Origin: SZAS-103 sp964640525
Lineage (GTDB): Bacteria; Pseudomonadota; Gammaproteobacteria; Xanthomonadales; Xanthomonadaceae
NCBI GenBank assembly: GCA_964640525.1
Contig: CAZXGS010000014.1
Coordinates: 1-53,100 of the forward strand
Direction: 5' to 3'
Length of the DNA: 53,100 bases
Position numbers and translations under genes: made by a program. Of the stretch, positions 28,458 through 40,364 are shown piece by piece (the first letter of the stretch is position 1; each line of letters starts with the position of its first letter). The notes beneath the pieces are model-generated. The model was not told the origin of the DNA. It saw only the letters and a program-made list of their open reading frames with translations, and did not search any database.

Positions 28458-30935
28458 ATGAGCGACGAAACCACGCTCCAGCACGACCACTGGCAAGGCG
28501 CTCGCAGCGAAAGTGCGGGCGTGGTGATCGGCGCGTACACCCTGCTGCGGCTGATCGGCGAGGGCGGCTTCGGCGATGTCTGGGAGGCCGAGCAGTCCGA
28601 GCCGGTCAAACGCCGGGTGGCGTTGAAGATCGTCAAGCTCGGCATGGACACCCGCGAGGTGATCGCGCGCTTCGACCTGGAGCGCCAGGCGTTGGCGCGG
28701 ATGGAGCACCCGCACATCGCCACGGTGATCGACGCCGGTGCCACGTCCAGCGGCCGTCCGTACTTCGTCATGGAGTACGTCGACGGCCAGCCGATCAGCG
28801 AGTACTGCGCCTCGCGCAAGCTGCCGGTGGACGCGGTGCTGGGCCTGTTCGGCCAGGTCTGCGCGGCGGTCGGCCACGCCCACACCAAGGGCGTGATCCA
28901 TCGCGACCTCAAGCCCGGCAACGTGCTGGTGGGCACCCACGACGGCGAGGCGTTCGCCAAGGTCATCGACTTCGGCATCGCCAAGGCGACCAGCGGCGAG
29001 AACCGCGAGCAGACCCTGGCCACCCGCATCCATCAAGTGGTCGGCACACCGCTGTACATGAGCCCCGAGCAAGCGATCGGCAGCCTCGACATCGACGTTC
29101 GCACCGACATCTATTCCCTCGGCGTGATCCTGTACGAGCTGTTGACCGGCACCACCCCGGTCGAGCGCGAGAAGCTCGCTTCGGTGTCGATCGCCGACAC
29201 CCAGCGGCTGATCTGCGACACCGATCCGCCGCGGCCGAGCGCGCGGGTGCTGGCCAACGCCACCACGCTGACCGGCAGCGCCACCTTCCGCCCGGCCGAT
29301 CCGCGCAAGCTGGCACGCACGATCCGTGGCGATCTGGACTGGATCGTGATGAAGGCGCTGGAGAAGGAGCCGGCGCGGCGTTACCAGAGCGCGGCCGAAC
29401 TGGCCGACGACCTGCGCCGCTATCTGGATGGCGAAGCGGTATCGGCGGTGCCGCCGTCGTGGCGCTACCGCAGCGGCAAGTTCGTGCGTCGCCACAAGGT
29501 CCCGGTACTCGCCGCGGCGCTGGTGCTGGCGGTGCTGGTGGTGGGCATCGTGGCGTTCGCCTGGCAGGCGCGGATCGCCAGCCAGCGTGCCGGCGAACTG
29601 GCCCAGGTGACCGCGTTCGATGCGGCGATCTTCGAGCAGATCGACCCGGCCAGGGCCGGCGCGCGGATGCGCGCCGATGTGCGCGCGAGATTCGCCCAGT
29701 CGTTGCGCCGGGCCGGCCTGGACGCGGCGCAGATCGAGCAGCGCGAGCAGCGCTTCGATCAGGACTGGCAAGCCGTCAACACCACCGATGCGGCGCGCGA
29801 GGTGATCGAGCAGAGCGTGCTGCAACCCGCGGTGGCCGCGATCGATGCGCGCTTCGGCAAGCAACCGCTGCTCGCCGCGCAGATGCGCGTCGTGCTGGCC
29901 AAGCGTTACGACGACATGGGCCTGTACGATGCCGCGTTGCCGTTGGAAATGGCCGCCTTGGCCACCCGGCGCAAGCTGCTCGGAGAGGCCGACCCGCAGA
30001 CCGCCGCTTTGGAGTTCGGGGTTGGCAGCCTGCTGTACCGGAAGGGTGAATTCGCCAAGGCCGCGCCGTACTATCAGGCGGCCTTGAAAACCGCGCTGCG
30101 CCGCGGCGGGGAATACGACAAGAACACTCTGGTCATCCTCGGCAATCTGGCTCTCGTGTATGCCGACCAGGGGCGATTCGACCTCGCCGAACCCTATTAC
30201 CGGCGGGTTCTGGAAGGGCGGCGAAAGGTCCTGGGCGAGGACGATCCGGCCACCCTGCTGGCCCTGCAGAATCTGGGTTCGCTGCTGCGCACGCAGGGCA
30301 AGTACGACCAAGCCGAACCCTATCTGCGGCAAGCCGCCGCGGCGCAGGAACGGGTGTCCGGCCCGAACGCCGACTTCACCCTTTATGCGATGGGCAACCT
30401 GGCCTTGCTGGCTGTGGCGCGTGGCCATTACGCGGATGCCGAGCGCGAGATCAGCGAGGTGCTGGCGCGCGCGCGCCGCACCTATGGCGAGACCTATCCG
30501 ACCACCTTGCTGGCCAGCGTCATCCTCGGCGGAGTGCTCGATCGCGAAGGCAAGTTTGCGCAAGCCGAGACCTTGCTGGCCAGCATCGGGCCGGCGGCGG
30601 ACAAGGCCCTTGTCGGTGGCAATGCGTTCTGGAACGGCATGCGCCGCTGGCACCTGGGCCACGCCCGCGCCGCCCAGGGCCGCTTTGCGCAGGCCGAGCC
30701 GGACTTGCTGGCCGCGCAGGCAACACTCGCGCAACCGCACGTCGCCCAGGAGCCGCACGATCTGCGCGATTGCACCGGGGCGCTGGTGGATCTGTACGTT
30801 GCCTGGGACAAGGCCGAGCCCGGCAAGGGCTACATCGCCAAGGCCGAACGCTGGCGGGCGGAACTGGCGAAGATCGGCGCCGCGGGATCGGCCGCGGTCG
30901 GCAGCGCGCGTGCGCCGGCCGATCCGAAAAGGTGA
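28458..30935 (+). CDS. transmembrane Ser/Thr kinase with C-terminal TPR region (array copy 2)
   Basis: An 825-residue paralog of copy 1. It begins MSDETTLQHDHWQGARSES, a diverged form of the tag shared by copies 3 and 4. Kinase signatures: GEGGFG loop, Lys57, HRDLKPGN, DFGIAK, SPEQA. The membrane helix lies near residue 355 (VLAAALVLAVLVVGIVAFAW), followed by the juxtamembrane module (AAIFEQIDPARAG, VNTTDAAREVI, VLQPAVAAID) and TPR repeats such as LGEDDPATLLALQNLGSLL. The start at 28458 is chosen by alignment with its paralogs (same GCGCATGAGCGACGA context as copy 4); the frame is open from a TTG at 28374. It follows copy 1 by 84 bases without a terminator. Confidence 0.9.
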   Translation: MSDETTLQHDHWQGARSESAGVVIGAYTLLRLIGEGGFGDVWEAEQSEPVKRRVALKIVKLGMDTREVIARFDLERQALARMEHPHIATVIDAGATSSGRPYFVMEYVDGQPISEYCASRKLPVDAVLGLFGQVCAAVGHAHTKGVIHRDLKPGNVLVGTHDGEAFAKVIDFGIAKATSGENREQTLATRIHQVVGTPLYMSPEQAIGSLDIDVRTDIYSLGVILYELLTGTTPVEREKLASVSIADTQRLICDTDPPRPSARVLANATTLTGSATFRPADPRKLARTIRGDLDWIVMKALEKEPARRYQSAAELADDLRRYLDGEAVSAVPPSWRYRSGKFVRRHKVPVLAAALVLAVLVVGIVAFAWQARIASQRAGELAQVTAFDAAIFEQIDPARAGARMRADVRARFAQSLRRAGLDAAQIEQREQRFDQDWQAVNTTDAAREVIEQSVLQPAVAAIDARFGKQPLLAAQMRVVLAKRYDDMGLYDAALPLEMAALATRRKLLGEADPQTAALEFGVGSLLYRKGEFAKAAPYYQAALKTALRRGGEYDKNTLVILGNLALVYADQGRFDLAEPYYRRVLEGRRKVLGEDDPATLLALQNLGSLLRTQGKYDQAEPYLRQAAAAQERVSGPNADFTLYAMGNLALLAVARGHYADAEREISEVLARARRTYGETYPTTLLASVILGGVLDREGKFAQAETLLASIGPAADKALVGGNAFWNGMRRWHLGHARAAQGRFAQAEPDLLAAQATLAQPHVAQEPHDLRDCTGALVDLYVAWDKAEPGKGYIAKAERWRAELAKIGAAGSAAVGSARAPADPKR
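29088..29407 (+). repeat. 320-bp tract identical to 26550-26869
   Basis: Second member of the identical pair in the kinase array; see 26550-26869. The homologous part of copy 3 (from about 31648) differs at many third-codon positions, so the identity is not explained by constraint alone. Confidence 0.9.
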
Positions 30936-31016
30936 AGCGGGCGCGGGTCGCCGGACCTGCCAGCCGTCGGACGGTGGCGACCGCGCAGCCGTCATGACGA
31001 TGGCAAGATGTCCTGG

Positions 31017-33509
31017 ATGACCGACGAGACCCAAATCCAGGACGACCGCTGGGAAGGCGCGCGCAGCGAAGCGGCAGGCTCGGTCATCGGCGCGTTCACG
31101 CTGGTGCGGCTGGTCGGCGAGGGCGGTTTCGGCGATGTCTGGGAGGCCGAACAGAGCGAGCCGGTCAAGCGCCGCGTGGCGCTGAAGATCGTCAAGCTGG
31201 GCATGGACACGCGCGAGGTGATCGCGCGCTTCGCGATGGAGCGGCAGACGCTGGCGGCGATGGAGCACCCGCACATCGCGCATGTGATCGACGCCGGCGC
31301 GACCGCGACCGGCCGCCCCTACTTCGCGATGGAGTTCGTCGATGGCGTGCCGATCAGCGACTACTGCGCGGCGCACAAGCTGCCGGTGGACGCCATCCTG
31401 GACCTGTTCATGCAGGTGTGCGCGGCGGTGCAGCACGCCCACACCAAGGGCGTGATCCACCGTGATCTCAAGCCCAGCAACGTGCTGGTGAGCGAACACG
31501 ACGGCCGGCCGTTCGCCAAGGTGATCGACTTCGGGATCGCCAAGGCCACCGGCGGCGAGGGCCGCGAACGCACCCTGGCCACCCGCGTCCACCAGGTCGT
31601 CGGCACGCCGCTGTACATGAGCCCCGAACAGGCGATCGGCAGCCTGGACATCGACATCCGCACCGACATCTATTCGCTGGGCGTGATCGTGTACGAGCTG
31701 CTCACCGGCACCACCCCGGTGGAGCGCGAGAAATTGGCGTCAGGGTCGCTTGCCGAGAGCCAGAAACTGATCTGCGAAACCGAGCCGCCGCGGCCCAGCG
31801 CGCGGGTGCTGAGCCATGCCACCACATTGACCGGCAGCACGACGTTCCGGGTCTCCGATCCACGCAAGCTGGCGCGCACGATCCGCGGCGATCTGGACTG
31901 GATCGTGATGAAGGCGCTGGAGAAGGAGCCGGCACGTCGCTACCAGAGCGTGGCGGAATTCGCCGACGACCTGCGCCGCTACCTCGCCGGCGACGCGGTG
32001 GCCGCGGTGCCGCCGTCGCTGGGTTATCGCAGCGCCAAGTTCGTGCGCCGCAACAAGGTGATGGTGGTGGCGGGCGCATTGGTCGCGCTGAGCCTGCTCG
32101 CCGGCATCGCCGGTTTCGCGTGGCAGGCGCGGATCGCGCACGCGCAGACCAGGTTCGCGCAACAGCAAGAGCAGGTGGCGAAGGCGCGGGCAAGGGATCT
32201 GCAACAGGTCGCCGATTTCGAGGCGAACATGCTCGGCAGCGTCGATCCGGCCAGCGCCGGGCAACGGCTCGCCGACGACCTTCGCGCCCATTACGCGGCG
32301 GCGCTGAGCGCACGCAAGCTGCCGGCCGATGCGCGCGAACATGCGCTTGCCGCGCTCGATGGCATCCTGCAGGACATCAACTCCACCGATGTGGCGCGCG
32401 AGATGATCGACGCCACCCTCCTCAAGCCCGCGGTGGCGGCGATCGACCGCCAGTTCAAGGGCCAGCCGCTGGTCGCCGCCTACCTGCGCCAGACCCTGGC
32501 CCTGCGTTACACCGGCATGGGTCTGTACGCCGCCGCCGAACCCTTGCAGCGCGACGCGCTGGACACGCGACGCCGCGTGCTGGGCGCCGACGACCCGCTG
32601 ACCATCGCCTCGATGCTCAACCTCGCCACCTTGCTCGACCAGAAAGGCCGCGCCGCCGCCGGGGTGCCGTATGCCGTCGAAGCGTTGCAGCGCGCGCGGC
32701 GCACGCGCGGCCAGGACGATCCCCTGACCCTGCAGGCATTGTCGGTGACCGGGTCGGTTTACGCCGACGACGGCCGCATCGATCAGGCCGTTGCGATGTT
32801 TCGACAGGCGCTGGCAACCAAGCGCCGGGTGCTCGGCGACGATGCGCCGGCGACCCTCATGCAGGCGCACAACCTCGGCCTGACGTTGATGTATTCGCAC
32901 CAACTCGCCGAGGCCGAGCCCTTGCTGCGCGAGGCCGCGCAAGGCATGCAACGGGCGCTGGGCGCAGACAACGAAGCATCCTTGCTGATGCAGTGCAACT
33001 ACGCCTACCTGCTGCAGCGTCAGGGCCACCTCGACCAGGCGCAGGTCCTCCTGCGCGACGCGATGGCGCGTTCCCGACGCGCGCTGGGCGCAGACCATCC
33101 GGTGACCCTGGTGGCGACGTTGCTGACCGCGATGACGATCGAAAAACAAGCGCGTCATGCGCAAGCCGTCGCCCTGTTGCTGCCGATCGAGTTTGGCGTC
33201 CGCCGCCGTTTCATCGACAGCCGCGCCTTCCTGCGCGGCACCTACCTGTGGCAACTCGGACTGGCGCGCACCGGCATTGGCGATTACGCAGCAGCCGAGG
33301 CGAACCTGCTCGAAGCCCACGCCATCTTCCTGACCACCCACAACATCACCCACGTCGACGATCTGCGCGGCTGTACGCAGGCACTGGTGGCGCTGTACAC
33401 GGCCTGGGACAAAGCCGAGCCTGGCATGGGCCATGCCGCCAAGGCGCAGCAGTGGCAGGCGCGCTTGCATGAACTCGGCACGGCCGCGCAGCCCGCGCCA
33501 GCACGATGA
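31017..33509 (+). CDS. transmembrane Ser/Thr kinase with C-terminal TPR region (array copy 3)
   Basis: An 830-residue paralog. It opens MTDETQIQDDRWEGARSEAA, then the kinase domain with GEGGFG, Lys57, HRDLKPSN, DFGIAK and SPEQA, a membrane helix near 345-368 (VMVVAGALVALSLLAGIAGFAW), an Arg/Gln-rich coiled stretch not found in copies 1 and 2 (ARFAQQQEQ region), the juxtamembrane module (ANMLGSVDPASAG, INSTDVAREMI, LLKPAVAAID) and kinesin-light-chain-like TPRs. A start at 31008 would add three residues; 31017 is chosen by alignment with MSDETT and MSDDTL. Spacing to copy 2 is 81 bases. The C-terminal Pro/Ala tail resembles the tails of the other copies. Confidence 0.9.
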   Translation: MTDETQIQDDRWEGARSEAAGSVIGAFTLVRLVGEGGFGDVWEAEQSEPVKRRVALKIVKLGMDTREVIARFAMERQTLAAMEHPHIAHVIDAGATATGRPYFAMEFVDGVPISDYCAAHKLPVDAILDLFMQVCAAVQHAHTKGVIHRDLKPSNVLVSEHDGRPFAKVIDFGIAKATGGEGRERTLATRVHQVVGTPLYMSPEQAIGSLDIDIRTDIYSLGVIVYELLTGTTPVEREKLASGSLAESQKLICETEPPRPSARVLSHATTLTGSTTFRVSDPRKLARTIRGDLDWIVMKALEKEPARRYQSVAEFADDLRRYLAGDAVAAVPPSLGYRSAKFVRRNKVMVVAGALVALSLLAGIAGFAWQARIAHAQTRFAQQQEQVAKARARDLQQVADFEANMLGSVDPASAGQRLADDLRAHYAAALSARKLPADAREHALAALDGILQDINSTDVAREMIDATLLKPAVAAIDRQFKGQPLVAAYLRQTLALRYTGMGLYAAAEPLQRDALDTRRRVLGADDPLTIASMLNLATLLDQKGRAAAGVPYAVEALQRARRTRGQDDPLTLQALSVTGSVYADDGRIDQAVAMFRQALATKRRVLGDDAPATLMQAHNLGLTLMYSHQLAEAEPLLREAAQGMQRALGADNEASLLMQCNYAYLLQRQGHLDQAQVLLRDAMARSRRALGADHPVTLVATLLTAMTIEKQARHAQAVALLLPIEFGVRRRFIDSRAFLRGTYLWQLGLARTGIGDYAAAEANLLEAHAIFLTTHNITHVDDLRGCTQALVALYTAWDKAEPGMGHAAKAQQWQARLHELGTAAQPAPAR

Positions 33510-33604
33510 TGCATGCGCCGACCATCCCTCGACGGCGAGAGGCATCGTAGGATGCGGTGGAACGTCCCCGCCACGTGGGGCGCGCGAACCGGAGCAGCGT
33601 GCGC

Positions 33605-36244
<2,640 letters not shown>

Positions 36245-36540
36245 TTCGACCGCGGGCGGTTTGGCGAACGGTCGTCTAGCGCGCGGGGCAGAGGATCGCG
36301 GGGGTCGTCCGCGCGAGGTCTGCGACGACGGAAGATCTGACAGCTTGGGCGTTGGGGGTTCGCGGCTGGACGCGTTGGCGACGTGGCGGATGCGTTGGCT
36401 GTCCGGTCGGAAGCACCCGTTCGGGGGGGGCGACGTGGTTTTGAAGGTGGTCGCGTTGGTGCGAAGGACTGATGTCCGGAAGCGGAGCAGTTCTCTTGCG
36501 CGGGCTGTCCAGGAAGGCCAAAGGAAGGCCACGGCACTGG
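36245..36540. other. gene-free stretch after the kinase array
   Basis: About 300 bases without a credible gene. It holds a run of eight G residues at about 36423-36430 and leads into the dispersed repeat at 36538. Possible frames give Arg/Pro-rich products of the kind that repetitive intergenic DNA produces. Confidence 0.5.
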
Positions 36541-36564
36541 ATCCCCGCGTTCGCGGGGATGACG
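36538..36564. repeat. dispersed hairpin repeat (GGATCCCCGCG type)
   Basis: A 9-bp perfect stem ATCCCCGCG-TT-CGCGGGGAT followed by GACG. The same pattern in reverse orientation and with an altered stem is at 49737-49762. Repeats of this type are common between genes of Xanthomonadales and many Betaproteobacteria. Confidence 0.7.
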
Positions 36565-36613
36565 TAGCGGCAAAGGCGTTCGCGCGTTGCGCGAACGCCT
36601 TTGCCGCTACGTC
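36561..36613. repeat. 53-bp perfect palindrome
   Basis: Two perfect 25-base arms (36561-36585 and 36589-36613) around a GTT centre. It would form an extremely stable cruciform or RNA hairpin. It sits between the dispersed repeat and the rpmG terminator, so convergent transcription ends inside a cluster of three hairpins. Confidence 0.85.
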
Positions 36614-36620
36614 ACCCAAA

Positions 36621-36667
36621 TGAGCCCTGCGAACTGCGCTTCAACGCAGTTCGCGAGCCAGGGCTCA
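36621..36667. terminator. hairpin at the 3' end of rpmG, overlapping its stop codon
   Basis: Nested inverted repeats: the outer arms TGAGCCCTG and CAGGGCTCA (36621-36629, 36659-36667) and the inner arms CGAACTGCG and CGCAGTTCG (36630-36638, 36645-36653). The outer 3' arm includes the rpmG stop (36665-36667). Likely terminator for rpmB-rpmG and perhaps for the kinase array from the other side. Confidence 0.65.
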
Positions 36668-36829
36668 TTTGATCTTCGCTTCCTTGTACGGGACGTGCTT
36701 GCGAACGACGGGATCGTATTTGCTGATCTCCATCTTGTTCGGCGTGGTCTTCTTGTTCTTGTCGGTGGTGTAGAAATGACCGGTGCCGGCGGTCGAGACG
36801 AGGCGGATCTTGTCGCGCTTGGATGCCAT
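36665..36829 (-). CDS. rpmG: 50S ribosomal protein L33
   Basis: A 54-residue basic protein of the large ribosomal subunit, starting MASKRDKIRLVSTAGTGHFY and ending in VPYKEAKIK. This is the Cys-free form of L33, with no zinc-binding cysteine pair. The ATG pairs at 36829, 11 bases after the rpmB stop, with an AAGGAGA-type box just upstream. The order rpmB-rpmG is the usual one. The stop codon lies in a hairpin. Confidence 0.95.
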   Translation of the reverse strand: MASKRDKIRLVSTAGTGHFYTTDKNKKTTPNKMEISKYDPVVRKHVPYKEAKIK

Positions 36830-36840
36830 GATCGTTCTCC

Positions 36841-37077
36841 TTAGACCTTCTCGCCGCGGGCGCGCAGCTCGGCCAGCACCGAGTCGATGCCGTTCTTGTC
36901 GATCGTGCGCAGGGCGTGCGCGGAAACGCGCAGCTTGATCCAGCGGTTTTCGCTGGCGACCCAGAAGCGGCGCTCGTGCAGGTTGGGCAGGAAACGGCGG
37001 CGGGTATGGTTGTTGGCGTGCGAGACGTTGTTGCCGGTCGTCGTTCGCTTGCCCGTGACTTGGCAGGTGCGTGCCAT
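36841..37077 (-). CDS. rpmB: 50S ribosomal protein L28
   Basis: A 78-residue basic ribosomal protein, starting MARTCQVTGKRTTTGNNVSH and containing RRRFLPNLHERRFW, the L28 signature. Length matches the family. It is the first gene of the rpmB-rpmG pair; an AGGTGA-like box precedes the ATG. The 272 bases upstream, back to the M16 protease stop, hold a probable terminator for that gene and must contain the rpmB promoter. Confidence 0.96.
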   Translation of the reverse strand: MARTCQVTGKRTTTGNNVSHANNHTRRRFLPNLHERRFWVASENRWIKLRVSAHALRTIDKNGIDSVLAELRARGEKV

Positions 37078-37306
37078 TGGTTCACCTCTGGGTTGCGGTC
37101 ATTGGGCTCCCCGTAGCCCGGGAAGCATCGGCCCGGCGTCGAAAGGACGCGCACGATACAGGATGTTGCCTCGCCCTTCGCCCGCGGCCGGCATCGTGCT
37201 GCCGGGATCGCAGGGGTCGGCATGTCCGACTCGGGAGCGAGCCGGGCATTGTAGCCGAGGGTCGTGGGCAGGCGCAAACGCGGTCGCCTGCCCTTCTGCT
37301 TTCCGC

Positions 37307-37340
37307 CGAACGCCAGCCCGGCTCGCGCGGCTGGCGTTCG
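37307..37340 (-). terminator. hairpin after the M16 protease gene
   Basis: Perfect 12-bp arms (37307-37318 and 37329-37340) around a 10-base loop, just after the protease stop on the minus strand. A second hairpin (GCAGGCG...CGCCTGC, 37268-37291) follows. No T run is seen, so termination strength is unclear. Confidence 0.5.
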
Positions 37341-37349
37341 CCCGATGCG

Positions 37350-40208
37350 TCACTTCTTCGGCGGCGTCGGCACCGGCTTGCCGTCGGCGTCGATGATCGA
37401 CACCTGGCCGAGATTGAGCGCACGCACCGGCGCTTCGATCGTCTTCAGATCGCCCACCACCACCCAGGTCAGTGCGGAGGGCTTGATCTGGCTGGCGGCC
37501 GCCTGGGCGTCGGCGAGGCTGACGGCGTCGATGATCGCCGGCTTGCGCTGCACGTAATCGTCGGGGCGCTGGTAGGCGATCATGCCGCTGATCTGGGCGA
37601 GCACGCCGGCTCCGGTCTCGAAGCTACCCGGCAGGCTGCGGGTTTCGTTGGCCTTGACCCGGGCCAGTTCGGCTTCGGTGGCGGGAGCCTTGGCGGTGAC
37701 GAAATCGACGATGTCCCGGTGCATCTGCGCCAGCGCCTGCGCGGTCTTGTCGATCTGCACCGGGGCGTAGGCGAACCACGGCTGCTGGCCGATCGCGCCG
37801 TTGGAAAAGCTGTAGGAACCGTAGGCCCAGTGCTTGGCCTCGCGCAGGTCCATGTTCAGGCGCGCCGAAAACTGACCGCCGAGGATGTCGTTGGCGAGCT
37901 CGAAGTTCCACAGGTCCAGCCCGATCGCCGAGCGCACCGGCTGCCCGGCGATGATCGTGGCCTGCACCGACCCGGGCCGATCGACCAGGAACACCCGAGG
38001 CTGGCTCGGCAATGCCGCCTTCGGGACGGCGGTGGACGCCAGCGGCGTGGCCGGGGCTTTCCAGTCGCCGAAGCGCTGTTCCAGCTTCGGCACGATCGCG
38101 GCCAGGGTGGTGTCGCCGACCACGATCACGGTGGCGTTGTCCGGGCGCAGCCAGCGCTGGTCCCAAGCCAGCAGGTCGGCGCGAGTCATGCCGGCGACCG
38201 CGGCCTCGGTGCCGGTGCCGCTGACCGGAATCGCATACGGATGGCCGGCCGGATACATCAGCGGCGGCAACAGGCGCATGGCCAGGCCGGTCGGCTGGGT
38301 CTTCTCGCGGGCGATGTCGGCGATCCGGGTCTTGCGCACGCGGTCGAGATCGCGCGGGTCGAAGCGCGGGCGGCGCACCACGTCGGCGAACAGGTCCAGC
38401 GACGGGTCGAGCTTGGCATCGAGCGCATTGAGGTCGAACGAGCTGCCGTCGAGGTCTGCGCTGGCGTCGATCTGTGCGCCCAGGTCCTCCTTGGCATCGC
38501 CCATCGCCAGCGCGTCGTGGCGGCCGGCGCCCTCGTCGTGCATGGCGGTGACGAAGCTCGCCAGGCCGTGCTTGCCGGCCGGATCGGAGGCGAAACCGCC
38601 GCGAAACTTCATGCTCATCTGCACCACCGGGATCGCGTGGCGTTCGGCGAGCACGACCTTGATCCCGTTCGACAAGGTGGCCCGTTGCAGGGTCGGGAAC
38701 GTCAGCGCCGGGAACGCGGTCACCGCCGGTACGCCCTTGCTGCGATCCACGTCGGAGGTGACGGTGGTGAACTTCGGGTCGATCGCCGGCAGCGGCCGAT
38801 CGCGGGTGGCGAACGCGTCGTCCTTGGTCGAATCGTCCTTCGGCGTCGGCGGTGCGGTTCCGGCTGCGACCGGATCGACCCGCAACTCGTAGAAGTTCGG
38901 GCCCAGCCAGTGGTTCGCGCTGGCGACGACCTGCGCCTGGGTGGCGCTGGCCAGCGCCTGCTGGCGCTGACGGAAGCAGCCCGGATCGCCGGTGAACACC
39001 GCGCACTGTGCCAGCACGTCGGCCTTGCCGCCGAACCCGCCGATACGCTCGATGCCGCGGATGAACGCAGCCTTGTACACCGTGCGCGCGCGCTCTAGTT
39101 CGGCGGTGGTGGGGCCGTCCTTGAGCAGGCGCGCGACTTCCTCGTCGAGGATCGCATCGACCTTGGCCGGATCCACCCCTTTCTTGATCGCGACGGAGAC
39201 AAAGAACTGGCCGCCCAGCTCCGAGCCGTTGACGCTGGCGCTGACGTGGTCGGCGAGCTGGTCGTGGTGGACCAGGCGGGTGTCAAGGCGCGAGGAACTG
39301 CTGCCGCCCAGCACCTGCGCGAACAGTTGCAGACGGGCGAGATCGTCGGTGCCGAAGCCGGGCACGTTCCAGACCCGGAAGATCCGCGACTGGGCGACGT
39401 GGTCGAGCATGGTCGCGTGGATCGGCTTGGCCAGCGGCGCGATCCACGGCTGGGTCTTCGGGATCGTCGGCGAGGCCGGGATGTCGCCGAAATAACGCAT
39501 GACCTTGGCCTTGGCGGTGGCCTCGTCGATGTCGCCGGCCAGCACCAGCACGCAGTTGTTTGGCCCGTACCACTGCCGGAACCAGCCCTTGACGTCGGCC
39601 AGCGAGGCGGCGTCGAGATCGGCCTTGGAACCGATCGTGGTGTGGTGATAAGGATGGGCGACCGGGTACATCGCCGCGCTCATCACGTCATTGACCAAAC
39701 CGTAGGGCTGATTCTCGCCCTGCCGCTTCTCGTTCTCGACCACCCCGCGCTGCTCGTCGAGCGCGGCCTGGTCGATCCCGCCGAGCAGGTGGCCCATGCG
39801 GTCGGACTCCATCCACAGCGCCATGTCCAGCGCGGTGGTCGGCACGTTCTCGAAGAAGTTGGTGCGGTCGGAGTTGGTGGTGCCGTTCTGGTCGGTGGCG
39901 CCGGCCTTCTCGAACGGGTCGAAGTATTCGCCCTTGTGGTTTTCGGAAGCCTGGAACATCAGGTGCTCGTACAGGTGGGCGAAGCCGGTCTTGCCCGGCA
40001 GCTCGTCCTTGGAGCCGACGTGGTACCACAGGTTGACCGCCACGATCGGCGCCTTGTGGTCCTCGTGGACGATCACCCGCAGGCCGTTGGGCAGGGTGAA
40101 TTCCGAGTAGGCGATGTCCACGTTGCCGGCAAAGGCGGGCGCGGCGAGGGCGGCGGACAGGCCGACGGCGAGCAGGTTGCGCCGGGCACGGCGAGCGAGT
40201 GTGGACAT
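37350..40208 (-). CDS. M16 family zinc metallopeptidase (pitrilysin/insulinase type), exported
   Basis: A 952-residue two-repeat M16 protease. The signal peptide is MSTLARRARRNLLAVGLSAA and on to AFAG near residue 28. The inverted zinc motif HLYEH has H78, E81 and H82, and the third ligand lies in the downstream GVVENEK segment. The second half repeats the M16 fold (IKVVLAERHAIPVVQMSMKF) without a zinc motif, as expected for the inactive half. Such proteins degrade peptides in the periplasm or process other proteins. It is transcribed alone toward rpmB and is divergent from the SDR gene with a 156-base gap. Confidence 0.92.
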   Translation of the reverse strand: MSTLARRARRNLLAVGLSAALAAPAFAGNVDIAYSEFTLPNGLRVIVHEDHKAPIVAVNLWYHVGSKDELPGKTGFAHLYEHLMFQASENHKGEYFDPFEKAGATDQNGTTNSDRTNFFENVPTTALDMALWMESDRMGHLLGGIDQAALDEQRGVVENEKRQGENQPYGLVNDVMSAAMYPVAHPYHHTTIGSKADLDAASLADVKGWFRQWYGPNNCVLVLAGDIDEATAKAKVMRYFGDIPASPTIPKTQPWIAPLAKPIHATMLDHVAQSRIFRVWNVPGFGTDDLARLQLFAQVLGGSSSSRLDTRLVHHDQLADHVSASVNGSELGGQFFVSVAIKKGVDPAKVDAILDEEVARLLKDGPTTAELERARTVYKAAFIRGIERIGGFGGKADVLAQCAVFTGDPGCFRQRQQALASATQAQVVASANHWLGPNFYELRVDPVAAGTAPPTPKDDSTKDDAFATRDRPLPAIDPKFTTVTSDVDRSKGVPAVTAFPALTFPTLQRATLSNGIKVVLAERHAIPVVQMSMKFRGGFASDPAGKHGLASFVTAMHDEGAGRHDALAMGDAKEDLGAQIDASADLDGSSFDLNALDAKLDPSLDLFADVVRRPRFDPRDLDRVRKTRIADIAREKTQPTGLAMRLLPPLMYPAGHPYAIPVSGTGTEAAVAGMTRADLLAWDQRWLRPDNATVIVVGDTTLAAIVPKLEQRFGDWKAPATPLASTAVPKAALPSQPRVFLVDRPGSVQATIIAGQPVRSAIGLDLWNFELANDILGGQFSARLNMDLREAKHWAYGSYSFSNGAIGQQPWFAYAPVQIDKTAQALAQMHRDIVDFVTAKAPATEAELARVKANETRSLPGSFETGAGVLAQISGMIAYQRPDDYVQRKPAIIDAVSLADAQAAASQIKPSALTWVVVGDLKTIEAPVRALNLGQVSIIDADGKPVPTPPKK

Positions 40209-40364
40209 GCAGGGTTCCTCGGGGCAGATGAAGGCGGCAGCAGCGCAACGGGCGCGCGCCGATCGGCGATTCTAGCAGGCGGTCGGGGTCGCCCGCCCGG
40301 CGTGCATCCGACGCATCGGGCCGGCGTCCGGCCTACACTGGACCGACCCCTGTCGGAGACTGCC

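Noticed and set aside
28170..31592. 1140-codon open frame on the minus strand opposite kinases 1 to 3
   Set aside because: Its codons are the antisense of conserved kinase sequence; the translation is His/Arg/Gln-rich and repeats because the kinase genes repeat.
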